From: DATLYB01 sp964502525
GTDB taxonomy: Bacteria; Bacteroidota; Bacteroidia; Chitinophagales; CAIOSU01
DNA length: 22,483 nt
Assembly: GCA_964502525.1 (NCBI GenBank)
Contig: CAZCXH010000072.1
Location: 1 to 22,483, forward strand
Direction of reading: 5' to 3'
Made by a program: the position numbers and the translations under genes. Shown here piece by piece: positions 21,703-22,483 of the stretch. The first letter of the stretch is position 1. Each line of letters starts with the position of its first letter. The notes beneath the pieces were generated by a model. That model ran no database searches and was not told where the DNA came from. It worked only from the letters and a program-made list of their open reading frames with translations.

Positions 21703-21765
21703 AAAAAGGCAAAGTGCAAAAGGCAAGAAGCAAATTGCCCTTTGCCTATTGCCTATTGCCTTTTT
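21703..21765. terminator. Terminator-like nested hairpin repeat
   Basis: AAAAAGGCAA at 21703-21712 and TTGCCTTTTT at 21756-21765 form a perfect 10-bp outer stem ending in a T run, with an inner stem GGCA / TGCC around the loop AGAAGCAAAT. The 25-nt core 21722-21746 is identical to 12087-12111. It begins 14 nt after the glycosyltransferase stop and also lies downstream of the convergent T9SS gene (stop at 21812), so it can serve both strands. Confidence 0.6.
21722..21746. repeat. 25-bp dispersed hairpin core, copy 2
   Basis: Identical over 25 nt to 12087-12111, including the loop AGAAGCAAAT. Both copies sit between convergent genes and both are embedded in longer GGCAAA/TTTGCC tandem words (AAAGGCAAAGGGCAAA there, GCCTATTGCCTATTGCC here). 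Loop identity argues for a common origin, not chance convergence of two terminators. Confidence 0.65.
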
Positions 21766-21811
21766 GTCGAATGAATGATTGGTTTAAAACCTAAAGTGGT
21801 TTATACGCCTT

Positions 21812-22483
21812 TCACTCTATCCACAACAGAACCTTAGCCCCTTCCACGTGACCCCCTGCGGTCATCCTGATGTGGTATAAGCCTTTGGTCAATGGGGCAC
21901 CGGCATCATTGTCGCCTGTCCATTTAATGGCATGTTCACCTGCCTCGTAGCTGGATTGCACTGATTTCACCTGCCTTCCGAGCAGGTCGTAGATTTCAAT
22001 GCTCACCGTTTCATCCTGCGGGAGGGTGAAGATGATGTTGGTGGTGTTGCTGAAAGGGTTGGGAACGACCGACAGATTCCATCCCTCTGAGGGATGGAAT
22101 CTGTTTACATCATCTCCCACTTTCACCATACCATTCGTTGGCACGATGTTCAGCAAATCGAGATTTTCGTTATAAGCTTCGCTGACAGTTAGCTCTGAGC
22201 CGATGGTGATGGGTGAGAAGCTGCCATTGGCGCCAATCACTTTGAACTTCAGCTCAAACGCTACCGCATCATCATCGAGCGTAACAGCCTTGGTCATCTC
22301 ATCATACCATGTAGTAGTGAGGTAACCTTCGTCTTTACGATGTTCTCCGTAAAAGCCTTGCAAGGCTTTGTTGTTGACTTCGAGCAATGATAATACACTC
22401 GCATCCCAGGAGAGGGTGAATTGGTAGCCGGTGAGGTTTTTGAAGTCTTTTACTCTGATCGGAACAATGATTTCATCCTCCGG
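21812..22483 (-). CDS. T9SS-exported protein with cohesin-like domain and type A C-terminal sorting domain (partial)
   Basis: The reading frame stays open to the window end, so only the C-terminal 223 residues of a longer protein are seen. The visible part begins with a cohesin-like module (DEIIVPIRVKDFKNLTGYQF, TLSWDASVLSLLEV, VAFELKFKVIG, then SELTVSEAYNENLDLL). The last about 75 residues are a type A Por-secretion sorting domain: WNLSVVPNPFSNTTNIIFTL, then VSIEIYDLLGRQVKSV, and GLYHIRMTAGG...KVLLWIE. This domain directs outer-membrane passage through the type IX secretion system and is usually cleaved when the protein is anchored. The linker between the two modules is encoded by a 33-nt near-perfect palindrome (22072-22104) read as NRFHPSEGWNL. 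The true start lies outside the window, and the overall function is unknown. Confidence 0.85.
   Translation of the reverse strand, partial: PEDEIIVPIRVKDFKNLTGYQFTLSWDASVLSLLEVNNKALQGFYGEHRKDEGYLTTTWYDEMTKAVTLDDDAVAFELKFKVIGANGSFSPITIGSELTVSEAYNENLDLLNIVPTNGMVKVGDDVNRFHPSEGWNLSVVPNPFSNTTNIIFTLPQDETVSIEIYDLLGRQVKSVQSSYEAGEHAIKWTGDNDAGAPLTKGLYHIRMTAGGHVEGAKVLLWIE
22072..22104. repeat. 33-bp palindrome inside a coding region
   Basis: Sixteen bases at 22072-22087 (ACAGATTCCATCCCTC) are repeated exactly in inverted form at 22089-22104, around a single central T. The gene reads through it in frame as part of the inter-domain linker, immediately before the T9SS sorting domain. Such a perfect long palindrome within a coding sequence is very unlikely by chance and suggests insertion of a small palindromic repeat that happens to be open in this frame. 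Confidence 0.8.

Noticed and set aside
1..22483. Search for tRNA genes, CRISPR arrays, integrase attachment sites or transposase genes
   Set aside because: No cloverleaf-like sequence, no regularly spaced direct repeats, and no mobile-element protein was seen; the repeats found are palindromic and irregularly placed.

Overview
The window looks like chromosomal DNA of a Bacteroidota bacterium, probably a free-living member near the Chitinophagia/Sphingobacteriia. The evidence is a C-terminal type IX secretion (T9SS) sorting domain in the last gene, the Bacteroidota-type alternative GlmU, Bacteroidota-restricted small conserved proteins, almost no Shine-Dalgarno sequences, several GTG and TTG starts, and one promoter resembling the Bacteroidota TTTG / TAnnTTTG consensus. 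There are no tRNA or rRNA genes, no CRISPR array, and no transposase or phage genes. No sharp base-composition break is obvious by eye.

Layout. 157-1817 (+): a small secreted protein followed, with a 1-nt overlap, by a homologue of the tRNA-queuosine mannosyltransferase QTMAN (GTDC1). 1839-2831 (-): a membrane-anchored SRPBCC plus GyrI-like domain protein, divergent from 2947-4152 (+), the alternative GlmU, followed by tpiA (4198-4962). 4980-5207 (-): a small antitoxin-like protein without a toxin partner. 5370-11197 (+): prmA and a 1666-residue secreted beta-rich protein, joined by a 4-nt GTGA overlap. 11293-11910 (+): a spermidine-synthase-like methyltransferase. 12172-14320 (-): a three-gene cluster of a SAM methyltransferase, a PAP2 phosphatase and an enoyl-CoA hydratase. 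14366-15748 (+): glmM-type phosphohexomutase. 15971-17092 (+): cysteine desulfurase. 17268-17564 (-): a small conserved Bacteroidota protein. 17916-20250 (-): a lipoprotein pair of a parallel beta-helix protein and a diheme cytochrome c (TIGR03805/TIGR03806-like). 20565-21689 (+): a GT4-type glycosyltransferase. 21812-22483 (-): the C-terminal part of a T9SS-exported protein with a cohesin-like domain, cut by the window end.

Most of the window is ordinary core metabolism. GlmM and the alternative GlmU would together supply UDP-GlcNAc for peptidoglycan and lipid A, though they are about 10 kb apart. TpiA, PrmA, the crotonase and the cysteine desulfurase are housekeeping. The less explained parts are the bacterial QTMAN homologue, the giant protein coupled to prmA, and the beta-helix/cytochrome lipoprotein pair.

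The intergenic gaps are unusually rich in short palindromic or inverted-repeat elements with no coding capacity. These are an 82-bp palindrome before the desulfurase, a 95-bp MITE-like element whose terminal repeat contains a stop codon, a 273-bp inverted-repeat-bounded block behind the cytochrome gene, and a 211-bp inverted-repeat-bounded block before the glycosyltransferase. One end of the last is repeated at the left window edge. A 25-bp hairpin core occurs twice, and a 33-bp near-perfect palindrome is translated in frame inside the T9SS protein. I did not find a clear new multi-gene defence or biosynthetic system; the strongest leads are listed in the findings.
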